DNA of 64,000 nucleotides from Heligmosomoides polygyrus polygyrus (GCA_947396885.1 OX377204.1:23567706-23631705), one strand, 5' to 3'. Shown: positions 46,701 through 50,336, counted from the first letter of the stretch. The notes: generated from the sequence alone by a model not told the origin. Numbers and translations: made by a program.

Positions 46701-47573
46701 CGGCATTTGAAAAGAGAATTTTAGGCCAGAGAAGTGCAAGATTTTATGCTTATGCAATCGGGGGTTGCGACTTTCATTGATAAGATCGCATAAAACTCTG
46801 AAGAGCGGCGAAACTTTCAGGGAGTTTTATACTGATTTCGCTGTGCTAGGCCGTGGTACGATAATGACCAATATCGATCTGACGCGCTTCCTAATCGATA
46901 CGGGTGATTATCATTCTGCCACGCCCCACTGTAACTAATGTTTATCTTACACAGCTGTTACTTTAACCTTTTAGGTATCTTTTAAGCGAGAATCCTATGG
47001 CTGTCACTAGCAGAATCGCACCTATTTTAAATAGCGCCGCCAATTCAGGAGACGACGCCTCCACGACAGAACCTGCGCAGGAGGCTGAGTGTCACCCAGT
47101 ACGACAACATGGTCCTGTACCAGTACTTTGAACAAGTGCTCGAGGACATCATAACTTGTGCTATGCGAATCGAGAAGAGCGTCGGAGGGATACGGTATTT
47201 GTTCTACAGTATTCCCTTACCTTACGTCGCCTCACTAGTATCTTCCTTCGTTGCTTAAGACAAGAGATGAGCACACTGAAGCCGCACGACGACCTAAACA
47301 GCAAGTGGCAGACGGTAATCCGGCGGCTTGAGATCATCTCGCTCGTCTTCTACGTGTCGGTGCTCTTCATCACCATGTATCTGTTCTTCTACCACGAATG
47401 GTAAGTCCATTCCAATCGCCCCGTCGACGAGGAGAACTCTTGATGAGCCTTTCTCTTCTTCGTTCAGGTACTGTGCCGTTGGTCATAATCCGTGCGGTCA
47501 GATGAATCTGAAGTGTCCGTGGATGGCTGTGACTCCGGAAGATCCTCAGTGCGAACACAACTCCTACAACTAG
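7596..47573 (+). CDS. Cys-loop ligand-gated ion channel subunit, 5' incomplete
   Basis: Twelve exons join in phase (1446 nt, 481 codons plus stop). The product is a pentameric channel subunit of the nicotinic acetylcholine receptor type, a neuronal or muscle plasma-membrane protein. The visible protein starts in the extracellular domain at a Trp-Val-Asp...Gln-Trp-Asn-Pro segment. A 13-residue Cys loop (C-KLDVKFFPFDTQQ-C) and the loop B Gly-Ser-Trp follow, then M1 (exon 5), M2 (exon 6), M3 (exon 7), a long M3-M4 loop (exons 8-10), M4 (exon 11) and a Cys-rich tail (exon 12). Vicinal Cys-Cys in loop C is missing, so it is a non-alpha type. The N-terminal exons (signal peptide and first ECD strands) were not found in 1-7595. 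Introns of 13.2, 3.1, 17.0 and 2.3 kb are filled with repeats. The exact orthologue is undecided. Confidence 0.9.
8175..8375 (-). repeat. Dispersed repeat F, copy 2
   Basis: Reverse-complement match to 495-700. It shares blocks such as catctccaatcccttg and the cctcccgactagg motif. The two copies are inverted and 7.5 kb apart, and they diverge abruptly outside the shared block. Confidence 0.55.
9039..9313 (-). mobile_element. tRNA-derived SINE A, copy 3
   Basis: Minus-strand copy with the family blocks: ggacggcgttactcaat, gtggccatacaaagtgacttgcgg, ttcccagacaaatctggtacc. The head on the right reads ctccgacggcgctacacg. The middle is slightly shortened. Confidence 0.8.
9404..9476 (-). repeat. 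tRNA-like module (not a tRNA gene)
   Basis: In minus orientation it has an A-box-like segment (GGTGCGGTAGGCGTAATCGG) and a B box (GGTTCGAACCT). The acceptor ends do not pair as in a true tRNA. It is probably the head of another retroposon family. Confidence 0.4.
9865..10227 (+). mobile_element. 5'-truncated LINE 3' fragment
   Basis: An open frame (from about 9893 to the stop at 10204) encodes the C-terminal end typical of non-LTR retrotransposon polyproteins. It includes a Cys-x-Gly-His-Val-Leu-Arg-Arg segment, a Gly-Arg-x-Pro-Arg-Gly-x-Pro-like motif, Arg-Trp-Lys-Asp-Val and a C-terminal Ala-Arg-Asp. A short AAG/AAC-rich tail follows the stop. The insertion is bracketed by a perfect 17-bp target-site duplication, aggtattcctaatccct, at 9848-9864 and 10228-10244. 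It is a dead-on-arrival insertion without RT or endonuclease domains. Confidence 0.85.
12449..12545 (+). mobile_element. SINE A 3' fragment
   Basis: Only the 3' third of the family is present (aaatcgcctcc.tgatatccc...gaatgcgtggcg...ttatcct). It sits immediately before a second, nearly complete copy in the same orientation. Confidence 0.7.
12556..12829 (+). mobile_element. tRNA-derived SINE A, copy 4
   Basis: Copy on +. Head TAGCGCAGTCGGGGGAGG fits the Pol III A-box consensus and GGTTTGGATTTCCCG is the B-box site. The body keeps ggtgccagacttgtctggga, and the tail is tttagcctttattcttattg. Confidence 0.85.
13055..13436. mobile_element. MITE with 17-bp TIRs
   Basis: A 382-bp element bounded by inverted copies of actacaataccgctcct, with imperfect symmetry continuing inward (ccgccgttttcgcc against the reverse of gcgaaaacggcag). 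There is no coding capacity. A target-site duplication is not obvious, so the superfamily is not assigned. Confidence 0.7.
13795..14797 (+). mobile_element. 5'-truncated LINE with RT fragment, frameshifted
   Basis: A 1-kb non-LTR retrotransposon 3' end. It encodes the second half of a reverse transcriptase: the Gly-Val-Arg-Gln-Gly-Cys-Val-Leu-Ser-Pro motif near 13880 and the catalytic Phe-Ala-Asp-Asp near 14010. A C-terminal region follows with a conserved Gly-His-Ile-Leu-Arg-Leu-Pro and a Gly-Arg-Pro-Arg-Asn-Thr-Trp block, ending at a stop near 14781. A frameshift around 14540 moves the last part to another frame. A perfect 14-bp TSD, gaacagtgagtgag, lies at 13781-13794 and 14798-14811. The tail is a TAAG-rich simple repeat. 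It is non-functional; the clade is not determined. Confidence 0.9.
16403..16612 (-). mobile_element. tRNA-derived SINE A, degraded copy 5
   Basis: Minus-strand copy with recognisable blocks (cgccacgcattctacttc, tacaatgacttgcggtgacc, gaacaagtcagcgcgttatc). The head at the right is eroded. Confidence 0.7.
17043..17595 (+). repeat. Inverted-repeat pair C, left arm
   Basis: A 553-bp arm that recurs in reverse complement at 18578-19133. Shared landmarks run end to end: caaccaatattcagc, gtcactg..ctcggtccggacattctgaacg, gagctcaaattaaa and gtttttgcaaataaag. It contains a tRNA-like module at about 17477-17537 with an A box (TGGCCGAGTGG) and a B box (GGTTCGATTCT), pointing toward the partner arm. Confidence 0.8.
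17596..18577. other. Spacer of inverted-repeat pair C
   Basis: 982 bp between the arms. No recognisable transposase or other coding domain. If the arms are the TIRs of one element, this is its non-coding interior. Confidence 0.5.
18578..19133 (-). repeat. Inverted-repeat pair C, right arm
   Basis: Partner of 17043-17595 in reverse orientation. The tRNA-like module lies at about 18634-18694 (CTACTCGGCCACC and AATCGAACCC on +). Both modules of the pair face the spacer. Confidence 0.8.
20690..20796. repeat. GC-cored stem-loop, MITE-like
   Basis: Inverted arms centred on aacccgcgggtata (20698-20711) and tatacccgcgggtt (20773-20786). Looser symmetry extends outward (atcgacta / taattgttgat). No TSD is resolved. 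It is probably a short palindromic MITE. Confidence 0.5.
20933..21070 (+). CDS. Channel exon b: Cys loop start
   Basis: Acceptor ctctttcag, donor CAC|gtgagt. It carries the first cysteine of the Cys loop (Ser-Leu-Cys-Lys-Leu-Asp-Val) and ends within Phe-Pro-Phe-Asp-Thr. 138 bp. Confidence 0.92.
21431..21554 (+). CDS. Channel exon c: Cys loop end, loop B
   Basis: Acceptor tttccttcag, donor ACG|gtatgg. It begins Gln-Gln-Cys (second Cys of the loop), followed by the conserved Phe-Gly-Ser-Trp. 124 bp. Confidence 0.92.
21703..21814 (+). CDS. Channel exon d: loop C to pre-M1
   Basis: Acceptor acatttcag, donor TACG|gtaggt. It encodes the loop C region without vicinal cysteines and the pre-M1 Arg-Gln-Ser-Phe-Tyr-Tyr. 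112 bp. Confidence 0.92.
23505..23935 (-). mobile_element. mariner transposase relic
   Basis: Minus-strand fragment of a Tc1/mariner transposase C-terminal region. An Asn-Ala-Arg-Pro-His-Val-Ala segment is followed by Lys-Ile-Glu-Leu-Gly-Trp, with an in-frame stop. A second frame then gives a Glu-Glu-Val-Lys-Ala-Val...Ser-Phe segment. The left edge, ggttgagtcataaattttgc, looks like a mariner TIR. The N-terminal half is missing and it is inactive. Confidence 0.65.
24463..24573. mobile_element. Short MITE, GGGGCCGTATG TIRs
   Basis: 111 bp between inverted copies of ggggccgtatgctcgt (15 of 16 match). The interior is also partly palindromic (tcccccaatggggattgggg). TIRs starting GGGGCC are reminiscent of PIF/Harbinger MITEs, but no TSD is visible. 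Confidence 0.55.
24930..25014 (+). CDS. Channel exon e: M1
   Basis: Acceptor ttcttgcag, donor ATGAG|gtgagt. It encodes the first membrane helix with the conserved Pro (Phe-Asn-Leu-Val-Ile-Pro-Ser) and the start of the M1-M2 linker. 85 bp. Confidence 0.92.
25285..25372 (-). repeat. tRNA-like module
   Basis: On minus it reads GGTGTGATGGCGTAGAGG (A-box region) and GGGTTCGAGTCCCGCC (B box with a pairing T stem). The anticodon and acceptor arms do not fold, so it is a tRNA-derived repeat rather than a tRNA gene. Confidence 0.45.
26196..26275 (-). repeat. tRNA-like module, Ala-anticodon-like loop
   Basis: On minus it reads TGGCCTAGGGGGTAGGG (D arm), an anticodon loop CTTGCAA, and GGAGGATTCGAATCCTCC (T arm, 8-nt loop). 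The acceptor stem does not pair. It is a tRNA pseudogene or retroposon head. Confidence 0.45.
26977..27116 (+). CDS. Channel exon f: M2 pore helix
   Basis: Acceptor tactttcag, donor ATAG|gtacgc. It encodes the linker Asp-Ala-Lys, M2 (FRLGIMTLMSMSVILLAIVE) and an M2-M3 loop about 11 residues longer than usual before Pro-Leu-Ile-Gly. 140 bp. Pore residues are atypical (see findings). Confidence 0.92.
27303..27456 (+). CDS. Channel exon g: M3
   Basis: Acceptor cgttccag, donor GGAAG|gtatgc. It encodes M3 (Leu-Tyr-Tyr-Phe-Ile-Leu-Leu...) and the start of the intracellular loop. Reading through the donor stays open, but only the spliced form keeps phase with exon h and with all later exons. Confidence 0.9.
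27515..27560 (+). CDS. Channel exon h: M3-M4 loop micro-exon
   Basis: A 46-bp exon after a 58-bp intron (acceptor gacttccag, donor GCAGAG|gtatcg). It encodes a short basic segment of the intracellular loop and ends in phase 0, matching the next exon. Confidence 0.75.
28366..28802 (-). repeat. 3' LTR
   Basis: 437 bp, TGTAAGG...ATGACT in sense. I see no difference from 39688-40124. In sense the proximal dinucleotide is the canonical TG, while the distal end is CT instead of CA. Confidence 0.95.
28803..28814 (-). promoter_or_regulatory. Polypurine tract
   Basis: In sense, GATGAGGGGAGG lies directly against the TGTAAGG start of the 3' LTR. This is the expected position and composition for the plus-strand DNA primer in reverse transcription. 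Confidence 0.8.
28974..32540 (-). CDS. ORF3: UPF1-like superfamily-1 helicase
   Basis: 1188 aa from ATG at 32540 (the frame is open to 32747, inside ORF2). The first 150 residues are Ser/Pro/Ala-rich and look disordered. The next roughly 560 residues are folded but unrecognised. The last 450 are an SF1B helicase with every motif: I Gly-Thr-Gly-Lys-Thr (Lys at 30317), Ia Ala-Thr-Ser-Thr-Thr-Asn, II Asp-Glu-Ala-Ser-Gln (Asp at 29780), III Gly-Asp-Val-His-Gln-Leu, IV Thr-Phe-Arg-Ser-His-Pro, V Thr-Val-Asp-Ser-Val-Gln-Gly-Arg-Glu, VI Asn-Val-Ala-Ile-Thr-Arg-Ser-Lys. DEASQ plus Val-Gln-Gly-x-Glu is the UPF1/SMUBP2/DNA2 signature, not the Pif1-like type of Helitrons. The predicted activity is ATP-driven unwinding of RNA or DNA; its use by the element is unknown. 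It is in a -1 frame relative to ORF2. Confidence 0.9.
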   Translation of the reverse strand: MSDRGSSADEPAGRADSVDLADDSQSEPDDSEPPCLSQLALSSPPASANPTAAGSTNGSITQEPADQPGPSSVAVDAPCSSSPATGTVVPKAYKSDSFSFASTARRLASTASSSTSDGQATPPPRPPALPAPAPALQLTLRQPPPLPQTTPENFTHPLIDAHPWGQYVRPRRPPRVNPAFVTSALPLDIYKQFKGGGYLSQLFVKGLFPRSFVERPSERSKLPIFELMRLEHAVAFRTASQSVIDDLLAGRYQHVENTRKRSAEGAMPSVVYPLPRSSFPVLYQVVHRGHGQGVILEAKDFFIPGPDRRELQFLVLDQYSTNVKLNTRGFDKDVVSVKDFIWVYSVEPTMAALSDPQGTLQKARVAKATSLDNRVPYFFRVSEFVFVTPSSFPRQILGIVLSSIDRGHGVRAFRIAFESAPEAVNVSVNVCNFGTRPFEVDEVVLAFSRENVSCAMRFSEPPVSIEAQNFLCLQARSFLPACPDEGLLPLKVRRLPRDDLTWLDDRGNRFRSYARSPAYARPKMAQLFNVACSALSAINFLNDDKRTHEVDATVPSMSAYPLRLEFTLDGMSSECGWTNQRPVYLWIVGAQSLCRAIIQKAEFDFEGQRIHVRVAVPSYAHRGTLGAVRRFQRTEEGIVKVTVCVKLGRAPTGADPVYDIISSSKLFEDFSPTDRSVAADLLDMVYGGAQHNYRPAGRLPENAVVSVAGTSITLRPEQLAAIRLGEGRYPVVGIQAAYGTGKTVVGALIAARVARANKTHRVIATSTTNTAVAQFTDTIMKLDDFRDLTLLRYVSDTALTEGAPTTVNDMHTILKRLPTDYAHVLTEDEMALCETFSRGRELIERLLFHPDDALFLSQDEREEYRLAEKEVSRIATKVIAIMFRVRTPAIICLTTSALLNATDSGGIFNGLLSEFTTIIGDEASQIPEPAMVAIATRVPDARHVYIGDVHQLEPHIRCSRTSTPAKFGALGVMDLLVQRRIPMAPLTTTFRSHPELNAMPNRLFYENTLISGTTAENRRLFLDNTRCRNRKLPFLFVKVAGYSQRTATGSHYSTSEAQACRDTIRLLLGTAIRPESIAIITFYKEQYRCMESYAQNQGIDLYTVDSVQGREKDIVILLTTRSHFEADRAEFLDDPRRMNVAITRSKHGLIILGHERSLTRLPNWGRLIRWARARDAIIKPSELVDCFP
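32126..34402 (-). CDS. pol: ORF2: reverse transcriptase and RNase H, no integrase
   Basis: 758 codons open, first ATG at 34402. RT motifs run in order: Val-Lys-Lys-Lys-Asp-Gly-Ser-Leu-Arg-Val-Cys-Leu-Asp-Phe-Arg, Asp-Leu-Ala-Ser-Gly-Tyr, Leu-Pro-Phe-Gly-Leu-Arg-Asn-Ala, and the catalytic Tyr-Leu-Asp-Asp at residues 238-241 (Tyr at 33691). Gly-Phe-Leu-Gly-Met follows, then RNase H with His-Thr-Asp-Gly-Ser (Asp near residue 387) and Asp-Cys-Leu-Ser-Arg-Met. The post-RNase H tether is present up to about 32575, where the integrase His2-Cys2 domain would normally begin. The frame instead runs into a Tyr-Asn-Thr-Arg-Phe-Arg-Ser-Arg segment and the start of ORF3. Codons after about 32540 overlap ORF3 and are probably not selected. 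It overlaps ORF1 by 35 nt in the +1 frame. Confidence 0.93.
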   Translation of the reverse strand: MGLSWRSSRVFSGAQVLAHQVAQADGLTTRAVPFQIDLSHADVTDEQKARLHNLFVEFQDRISTSSYDLGSYEWDPISIKTTTEIPPTKHRPTRVPTRFQKELDDHINKLLQAGRIVESDTPWVHNTVLVKKKDGSLRVCLDFRPLNDITIPDHYPLPRIEDLLEKVAGNRFYTSFDLASGYMQLLLSPEAQAKCGWATHRGVYQFVYLPFGLRNAGAYFSRAMAKILAGLDGNCLAYLDDIIIFNKDFESHLVSLRKVLERFRIFNIKASGKKLTDIAQSKITFLGHEISRDSYQPAERNTRAIRDMPRPKTIKEVKGFLGMTNFFRKFIKGFALIAAPLYDLCKGKAKFEWTQAQEDAFTNLKAALVSRPCLAFPKDQEFILHTDGSKIAVGAALLQRQDDNKTLAAVGYFSKTLSDSQRKWSPTHIELFAMISALRFFRTTIYGNLTRIHSDHKPLTFLLRHGKTHDNLARWAVELQSYNISIEYLKGSSNVVADCLSRMENPHHQFVDGEPETEDIVEFPVCLVLQQPAAPVRISPYDVLIEQKKDKLCQPLMHFLETGTMPSNISDEVKAQIEELSETCILRGNGCLYKLLPKAAESDTPRQLPTHQYNTRFRSRTCPIAEVLPMNLPGEPIQSIWPTTANQSPTTASRRASANWHCHRRPPPPIRPLPALPTDQSRRSQPTSRVHRQLPSTRRVLRLQLPELLFQKLTNLIHSLLQAQRDDSHQRRLPARRMVRQHRLPDLQHSRLQLQLSS
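34368..38693 (-). CDS. gag: ORF1: Gag, envelope-like glycoprotein segment and aspartic protease
   Basis: 1441 codons from the first ATG; Met62 at 38510 is a likely start too. Residues about 170-290 match Retrotrans_gag character (Trp-Leu-Arg-Gln-Leu-Glu-Asp). A CCHC zinc knuckle lies at 441-454 (Cys441, Cys444, His449, Cys454) and a coiled-coil-like Glu/Gln-rich stretch near 515-545. From Met570 there is a signal-peptide-like segment, about 500 residues with 16 cysteines and at least four N-glycosylation sequons, and a hydrophobic anchor near 1080-1115. This is the layout of a class of membrane glycoproteins, but its family is not recognised. Aspartic protease follows with Leu-Val-Asp-Thr-Gly-Ala-Gly (Asp near 1216) and a later hydrophobic-Gly flap partner. 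The ORF ends before RT. Confidence 0.88.
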   Translation of the reverse strand: MSPYLIGSQLGRVNISPHAPEPAERRRGYGIDQSGTRHTVRAAPSTVSAELHPQLLPFDSTMPTTRSGAQSSSSSSSSSTAPTASSSPPVPTGTDVPPSDSSEPSLAPIAEAFRRMEPTTLIQAQDIWPFRDATYDNFNQVLKGQRTLNEHVNEGNTEIAQRLNETFQTMGQRTPVVAVLSDQAPSLLMAPFSGSGDQGMHFSFWLRQLEDLLHIRPVPPTDEQKAYFLIAHLSGTAREKVEELPREKRLNYAALTEFLRTYFEGPQQRYLARQKLAACKQEPTETTTAFADRLKILVRSAMAGLDAETQNELALAEFVSRLRGDIRSFVRMHNPTTLDEALEKARLVEQVLTEAAADRLLHPTQPIVEVHALDHGHSPRRSGFDQAYQPRRPEFDQAYQRPEQVRRYRPQTSNQRVTFQSQGGNQRRPFRQEAPRRSDQCYNCGGTGHFSRQCPSPPVGPRRDNRSTGRSPNFRERSNQQSYGPRQDARMMPCVPTSPPTKQVRFDDATERLQELSLAVDRTKSELEQSKAQIAALRQRNEELASSAFRSTISAPTSRPDVKALIICSMAVCLLSGASAEADAWLCPSENPSQLFFVPSAYNCSRLMPDHLTNPVELTLQVFRPNTKQYNTPGSLCRIIRQSVYFSVNFFGARRELHKDSQLAVSSEECKRMLQHKRCDFGEMVHKDGIWQTVNQLEFEFPSAPFGCCSDHEAHMVNCYLLETVIHARHGTDAPQAAIGDLSSCQYKDGVCVLADGSAIIWEPDQEEECRFVYVAKMKGLRMGHVWISESKEFALSWSTGLQTVQDCLKQLVVTDQGYAVSFLRRTPRSAAPEAGLVTSNQLSAQLLAVEGSVQMALAATFQHAISALCERTNILAISLHASLRSNPTLTMRNLLGRKDVDATHLGNGFVQIRRCIPLPMAAIRLLPFNSSCFEYPRVELSLPSGSKWQAFLNPATGVISSTAAAADCASTSPFYLLANGSLIRFSALDGKVTPVSMQGIETISSLPQFASVTVAPKLTIFHNLILTNFSEIAADNQLQEMWIAAEHERLIDHVTHMDTPRTRTDTALSQVSMTSFNWPWSLFSLFDFWVILCCMTVTLRLLHLAVVTYLGVTFSRLLPGSLMNNLCRSSPSPPASPMPPVPEPPTEDTPLRTISRPRFAAPLVLSQVKIDTENGWPPRATTVSAQVMALPTGQQFFVTQIPVSANHVRMLALVDTGAGITVASQSLLPLLGVFQLDPSHVPSAVGMAGIPVRFVGCATIDLEIGDQQLKQTVHFTESQCVPTAANSYNMILGNDVLSRLPAWSVDYKNRTFHMGDTQVQIFTFVVEELSLPIPPTPEPPLEIAVRAAETVILQPGSETMVPCYVADVSRNLGPMMSLGNVLNSEAVFVAPAVFRSDDPRLFLSNPSPAVQVVYKDQRLATAETLQVAPDGSLVEIQPCF
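38694..39670 (-). other. LTR element 5' leader
   Basis: About 1 kb between the PBS and the first ATG of ORF1, longer than in most Ty3/gypsy elements. It contains no long open frame. It may hold packaging or splice-donor signals; none is identified. Confidence 0.6.
39671..39688 (-). promoter_or_regulatory. Primer-binding site, initiator-Met-tRNA type
   Basis: In sense TGGTAGCAGCGAGCTCGA follows the 5' LTR (its first T is the last LTR base). The complement ends in ...CGCTGCTACCA, implying an acceptor stem beginning AGCAGCG, with the A1:U72 pair typical of eukaryotic initiator tRNA-Met. The tRNA identity is inferred from this pairing. Confidence 0.7.
39688..40124 (-). repeat. 5' LTR
   Basis: 437 bp, no difference seen from 28366-28802. 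It should hold the promoter. A TATTTATA box occurs in sense at about 39948-39941, some 175 nt into the LTR, and an AGATAAA poly(A)-like signal further on. Confidence 0.95.
39941..39948 (-). promoter_or_regulatory. TATA-like box in 5' LTR
   Basis: TATTTATA in sense, followed by GGAGGAGCTCC. Position inside the LTR suits a U3/R boundary downstream. Sequence match only. Confidence 0.4.
40554..41682. mobile_element. pogo/Tigger-like non-autonomous element
   Basis: 1129 bp with TIRs CAGTGCCCTCTCGTTATAACG and its inverted form CGTTATAACGAGAGGGGACTG, flanked by TA (40552-40553, 41683-41684). A second motif, acacgactc.cg.tataacg...ttttctccgg, is repeated near both ends. CAGT-starting TIRs with TATAACG and a TA TSD are the pogo/Tigger pattern. 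The interior has short open frames but no recognisable DDE transposase. Confidence 0.85.
42561..42852 (-). mobile_element. tRNA-derived SINE A, copy 6 (best preserved)
   Basis: Full-length minus copy. In sense it has TAGCACAGTCGGAGGAGG (A box), GGTTCGGATTTCTCG (B box), then the body to a tail of CCTTTATCCTTATCC. A 13-bp TSD, ctacgcaggcata / ctacacaggcata, lies at 42548-42560 and 42853-42865 (one mismatch). It can serve as family reference. Confidence 0.9.
43165..43478 (-). mobile_element. tRNA-derived SINE A, copy 7
   Basis: Minus copy with ggacggcgtttctcaatccc, ggatgtcgtggaggcgattt and cgcctgcgctacacgcg. It is diverged in the middle and carries small insertions. Confidence 0.8.
44605..44748 (+). 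CDS. Channel exon i: M3-M4 loop
   Basis: 144 bp, phase 0 at both ends, acceptor gtctgcag, donor CGCAG|gtatag. It encodes 48 residues ending in a Pro-rich Ile-Pro-Pro-Pro-Pro-Pro-Ser-Gln. It is placed in the gene because it is open, has both splice sites and fits the phase of exons h and j. It could be alternatively spliced, since skipping it keeps the frame. Confidence 0.65.
44749..47048 (+). other. 2.3-kb channel intron
   Basis: Between exons i and j. It holds the mariner relic at 45098-45760. The rest, 45761-47048, is AT-rich with no recognised gene. Confidence 0.65.
45098..45760 (-). mobile_element. mariner element, deleted and frame-broken
   Basis: Minus strand. The N-terminal part (45495-45752) encodes a helix-turn-helix segment (Asn-Ser-Ala-Val-Cys-Leu) and the mariner Gly-Val-Trp-Val-Pro-His-Glu-Leu motif. 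The C-terminal part (45166-45426) encodes Gln-Gln-Phe-Ile-Ala-Ser-Lys-Asn and Arg-Trp-Gln-Lys-Asp. The catalytic middle is mostly deleted. A TIR-like TTGCGTTGCTCAATAATTAA lies at about 45098. It is inactive. Confidence 0.8.
47049..47194 (+). CDS. Channel exon j: MA helix
   Basis: Acceptor caattcag, donor ATACG|gtattt. It encodes the amphipathic helix before M4 (Tyr-Gln-Tyr-Phe-Glu-Gln-Val-Leu-Glu-Asp). 146 bp. Confidence 0.9.
47260..47400 (+). CDS. Channel exon k: M4
   Basis: Acceptor gttgcttaag (AAG, weaker than TTTCAG), donor GAATG|gtaagt. It encodes Trp-Gln-Thr-Val-Ile-Arg-Arg-Leu-Glu and the M4 helix. Failure to splice would terminate right after M4, because the donor GTAA reads as a stop. 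Confidence 0.9.
47468..47573 (+). CDS. Channel exon l: Cys-rich C-terminal tail and stop
   Basis: Acceptor cttcgttcag, stop TAG at 47571-47573. It encodes the post-M4 extracellular tail with four cysteines and a Pro-Trp-Met motif. A tail of this size with paired Cys spacing is uncommon in the family. Confidence 0.85.
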
Positions 47574-47794
47574 ATGTATTCAGAAGTATTCAGAAGAAGA
47601 AGGAGAGGAAGCGATCTCGACAGCTCTTTGCCAGTCCTATTCTCTACGGGTTCTCCACTTCAAGACTTCTCCCTCAAACACTATCGCTTCAGATTGCTCA
47701 CTACCATTATATGAAGATGATTTATCCGTTCGGTGCTCTCGAAAGCAATGAAGTTCCCCATGGCGCAGTTGGCAGAAGGCTCCAATCTCGAGTA

Positions 47795-48197
47795 TACTAA
47801 CCAGGAAAGGGACTCAGGCGTAGCTCTGAACAGGGGAATGGATAGTACTGCGAGAATCTCCACCCTTCGTGCAGTAGAAAAACATGTTCCGTGTTTGCTG
47901 AGTCCTTGAACCAAAAAGCTACAGGCCCTCGAAGGTGGGGTGCAGTATCACACCGTCAGCGCGTGCCCACGTGCATACGTTCGCCCGCTGACGTATGGGA
48001 CGTGACAAAAGGCTTTGCAGCATACGAATCGGTGGCTCAGTAGGGTGCGACGCTGCTTCGCAGGTGCTAGGGCAGATGTTCGACTCTCGTGCTATGCACT
48101 GTTTTTGCATTTTTTCATGACCGTTGCCTCCCTTACCAGTTTGCTTCCTACACATCTCCTACACATTTATTTCACTCTACATTGTCAAATAAGGGTC
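47795..48197 (+). repeat. Inverted-repeat pair D, left arm
   Basis: Matches 48519-48910 in reverse complement (ctcaggcgtag, gtgcccacgtgcatacg, ttgtcaaataagggt). It includes a tRNA-like module at about 48029-48090: TGGCTCAGTAGGG, then TGTTCGACTCTCG. It starts only 220 bp after the channel stop codon, so it may fall in the 3' UTR. Confidence 0.75.
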
Positions 48198-48518
48198 AAA
48201 TTCGTGATCAACACCCCAGATAGCCCCTATAGACAAAGTTTAGGGGAAAACGGTGACCATGACCTTACCTTCATTAGTCACCGCCACTTACTGCAGCTTA
48301 CCTATGTACACTAGCGTAATACGAAAAACGGATATCAGACCATGATCAGCACCACGAATAACTCCTCTGGAAGAAGTTTTGGCAAGATCCGTGATTACGA
48401 CCTCGGCAGCCCTAGTCATCCGTACCTGCCGTGAGTTCACTGTTTAACATTCGCTGAAGGACACAAAACATTGTATCATACAGAATGTGTGAGAATTGAG
48501 TGAAGCATAGCTCACAAT

Positions 48519-48910
48519 AAACCCTTATTTGACAATTTAGAGTGAAACAAATGTGTTCGAGATGTGTAGGAGGCAAATTGGTAGAGGTAGCGGTCATGAA
48601 AAAAATGCAGTGCATGGCACGAGAGTCGAACATCCGCCCTAGCACCTGTGAATCAGCGTCGCACCCTGTTGAGCCACCAATTCGCATGCCGCAAAGCCTT
48701 TCGCCACGTCCCGCAGCCATCGCACGTATGCACGTGGGCATGCGCTGACGGTGCGATACTGTACACCACCTTCGACGACCCGTAGCTCTTTTGGTTCAAG
48801 GACTCAGTATAAACGAAGCATGTCTTTCTACTATATGAAGGGTGAAGATTCTCGCAATGCTATCCATTTCTCCCGTTCTGATCTACGCCTGAGATCCTTC
48901 CCTGGTAAAG
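48519..48910 (-). repeat. Inverted-repeat pair D, right arm
   Basis: Partner of 47795-48197; the tRNA-like module lies at about 48618-48684 on minus. The 321-bp spacer carries no recognisable coding sequence. Confidence 0.75.
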
Positions 48911-49241
48911 ATCGGCCCATTGGACGCGAAGGATTTGTGTTCCTCCTTCATGCTGTCCTGACAAGATCTCCAGGAAGCCTAACCTTGCTTGACTCAGAGA
49001 ATTCATCCCTACATCTGCCCAGCTGTCCATTCGTGCGAAATTGATGGCCAATCGAATGGTTCCACACGGCATGGTTTCATCGCTAGAGTTGGATAGTTCC
49101 TACCCTTAGTTGGGAGCAGGGGTGAGCGGAAATGTTGGACAACTCCCCAGAAAACAGAAAATCGAGTTTGTCAGATAACAGATAAGCAGAAATCACCAGT
49201 AAACAGAAAAATCAGAAACACTCGATGATATCTATCTATCC

Positions 49242-49503
49242 GGGCACGTGTAGCGCAGTCGGGGGAGGCGCGACTGTCGCGTGCACCCGATACCATGTTC
49301 CTGGTTCGGATTTCCCGCCCAGGCCAACCAAGCCTTCTATCCCTCCGGGGTCGGTGAATTTGGTACCAGATTTGTCTGGGAAGGATAGAGCACTGACTTG
49401 TTCATCGGCCAAATACGCATTCAAGTCGCCTCCACGACATCCCGTAGAACGCGTGGCGCATCCCAAAAGGGATTGAGTGACGCCGTCCTTTATCCTTATC
49501 CTT
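49242..49503 (+). mobile_element. tRNA-derived SINE A, copy 8
   Basis: + copy with the clearest Pol III boxes: TAGCGCAGTCGG (A) and GGTTCGGATTTCC (B). Tail cctttatccttatcct. 13-bp TSD tatctatctatcc at 49229-49241 and 49504-49516. A small internal deletion removes the gctggccaccgcaagtc block. Confidence 0.88.
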
Positions 49504-49516
49504 TATCTATCTATCC

Positions 49517-50336
49517 ATTAAATATGCATTTTTACCAATAAGCAAGACATCTATGCCATTTCACGTCAAAATGGGCACTCATTGACGAAAGTCGGATAGT
49601 TTCGAAACCAAACTGAACACATCCTGATGAACGCGAAGGAGCATGTCATTGAAACAGATCATCTATTTTTTTTTTAAATTTATAATTCACCACAATAAAT
49701 TGGGGCAGGGCTCGAAGTTTTATGAAATTTTGATGCTTGCAGTGAAAATAATGTACCATACATTATTTCAAAGCGCCGTAGTGTAGTTTGTGTGAAATGA
49801 AAATATCACACCGGATCTTCGTCTGGCTCGTCACAGTTTTTCTTTAATTGATGGTGATCAATTGGGCAGTGATAGTATTGAGATTCGTCGAATCCTTTTT
49901 GTAAAGCGTGAAAGCTGCTACGAAGAAATTGCACTGCAGTAGCACTTCCTCCACCAATCAAACGAGTCTGACAAGTGCATGGTGCGGCGTCTAATCAAAG
50001 GGACTTTTTTCAGCTTTGGAATAGCCCAAGAGCATTTATGGTCGTAAAGGCTATGTTTTGTGACACAGATTAAATTGTGGCAGTTGGATACCCCTGGCAA
50101 CATTAAAAGGTCACGATATTTTCTGTACTCTGACCATTTTTGGCCATTTTCCCAGAGAACAGAAATTCCGCCCAGCCCTGGTTGAGAGGCTGCGTTCTTC
50201 CTGGTTCTCGGCAACGCATTGGAGACGCAAAAATCCTTGCCCGGCCCTTGACTGCATCACTCACAACACGCAACCTACTCGGTGAATGCACATCCTAAAA
50301 GTCTCCACGACGCCATGCGCATATGCGGCCTGATAA
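49517..50336. other. No gene seen
   Basis: AT-rich intergenic DNA between the convergent channel and rpl-38 genes. No exon, TIR or tRNA-like module was recognised. Confidence 0.5.
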
